Origin: Hydrogenophaga sp.
GTDB taxonomy: Bacteria; Pseudomonadota; Gammaproteobacteria; Burkholderiales; Burkholderiaceae_C
Assembly: GCA_030684755.1 (NCBI GenBank)
Contig: JAUXXN010000600.1
Location: 1-6,837 of the forward strand
DNA length: 6,837 bases
Direction: 5' to 3'
Under the pieces are notes generated by a model, which saw only the letters and a list, made by a program, of their open reading frames with translations, searched no databases and was not told the DNA's origin. Shown in pieces: positions 6,271-6,837 of the stretch. The translations under genes were made by a program, and so were the position numbers. Positions within the stretch are counted from its first letter, which is position 1, and every line of letters starts with the position of its first letter.

Positions 6271-6837
6271 ATGTCAGAACGCCACCCCATCATCGCCATC
6301 ACCGGTTCGTCAGGCGCGGGCACATCCACCGTGACCCGCACCTTTCAGAACATCTTTCGCCGCGAGAACATCAGCGCCGGCATCATTGAAGGCGACAGCT
6401 TTCACCGCTACGACCGCAAGGAAATGAAGCTCAAAGCCGCTGAGGCCGAAGCCGCTGGCAACAACAACTTCAGCCATTTCGGGGCCAACGCGAACCTGTT
6501 TGGCGAGATTGAAAACCTGTTTCGCACCTACAGCGCCACCGGCCAGGGAAAAAGCCGCAAGTACCTGCACAACGCCGAAGAGGCCGCACCCTACCAGCAA
6601 GATCCGGGCACGTTCACCCCATGGGAAGACCTGCCGGCCGACACCGACATGCTGTTCTACGAGGGCCTGCACGGCGCGGTGGTGACACCCGAGCACAACG
6701 TGGCCCAGTACCCTGATCTGCTGGTCGGCGTGGTGCCGGTGATCAACTTGGAATGGATTCAGAAGCTCTACCGCGACAAGAACATGCGCGGCTACAGCGC
6801 GGACGCGGTGACCGACACCATCCTGCGCCGCATGCCC
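6271..6837 (+). CDS. cbbP: phosphoribulokinase (CbbP), C-terminus cut by the window edge
   Basis: The first 189 residues of a proteobacterial-type phosphoribulokinase (about 290 residues when whole). It phosphorylates ribulose-5-phosphate with ATP to ribulose-1,5-bisphosphate, the RuBisCO substrate, and is diagnostic for the Calvin cycle. The P-loop is GSSGAGTST (12-20). Residues known from the Rhodobacter sphaeroides enzyme occur at the same numbers: catalytic D42, H45, R49, K165, R168, D169 and R173. E131 sits in the Walker B-like FYEGLHG. The perfect register argues for an intact, active enzyme in the allosteric (NADH-activated, AMP-inhibited) bacterial class. GGAG at 6261-6264, 6 bases before the ATG, is the best ribosome-binding site in the window, so translation need not depend on coupling to cbbF. 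The preceding repeat may set its expression apart from that of cbbF. Confidence 0.98.
   Translation, partial: MSERHPIIAITGSSGAGTSTVTRTFQNIFRRENISAGIIEGDSFHRYDRKEMKLKAAEAEAAGNNNFSHFGANANLFGEIENLFRTYSATGQGKSRKYLHNAEEAAPYQQDPGTFTPWEDLPADTDMLFYEGLHGAVVTPEHNVAQYPDLLVGVVPVINLEWIQKLYRDKNMRGYSADAVTDTILRRMP

Overview
The window reads as chromosomal DNA of a GC-rich betaproteobacterium. Comamonadaceae (Hydrogenophaga, Rhodoferax or Polaromonas-like) is my best guess. It rests on the Calvin-cycle gene order, the protein wording of every gene, and an intergenic nested-hairpin repeat of a kind I associate with that family. The genus is an inference. Six complete genes and two edge-truncated genes fill nearly all of the sequence, and no gap without a gene exceeds about 135 bases.

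Left part (1-2088), DNA processing. A minus-strand gene runs off the left edge. It encodes a PD-(D/E)XK nuclease-like domain fused to an iron-sulfur XPD/DinG-type helicase. Diverging from it across roughly 100 bases is a plus-strand gene for a 273-residue protein with a possible winged-helix N-terminus and a PD-(D/E)XK core resembling MmcB-type repair nucleases. This divergent pair is the least characterised part of the window and the best candidate for an undescribed repair or defence module.

Middle part (2181-3406, minus strand). The CO2-fixation regulator gene cbbR is followed by slyX in the same direction, 50 bases further on. A short convergent gap (2089-2180) separates slyX from the nuclease gene.

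Right part (3407-6837, plus strand). An AT-rich divergent control region lies between cbbR and cbbY. It holds an inverted repeat that abuts the cbbR start and a good sigma70-type promoter facing cbbY. The Calvin-cycle run follows: cbbY (xylulose-1,5-bisphosphate phosphatase), cbbE (ribulose-5-phosphate 3-epimerase), cbbF (fructose-1,6-bisphosphatase) and cbbP (phosphoribulokinase, cut by the right edge). Together these regenerate ribulose-1,5-bisphosphate and remove a misfire inhibitor of RuBisCO. The order matches the classical cbbLSXYEFP operons, but the RuBisCO genes cbbLS and the activase gene cbbX are absent between cbbR and cbbY. RuBisCO must therefore be encoded elsewhere, possibly downstream or at another locus. 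A nested-hairpin repeat separates cbbF from cbbP.

No tRNA, rRNA, CRISPR array, insertion sequence or phage gene was seen.
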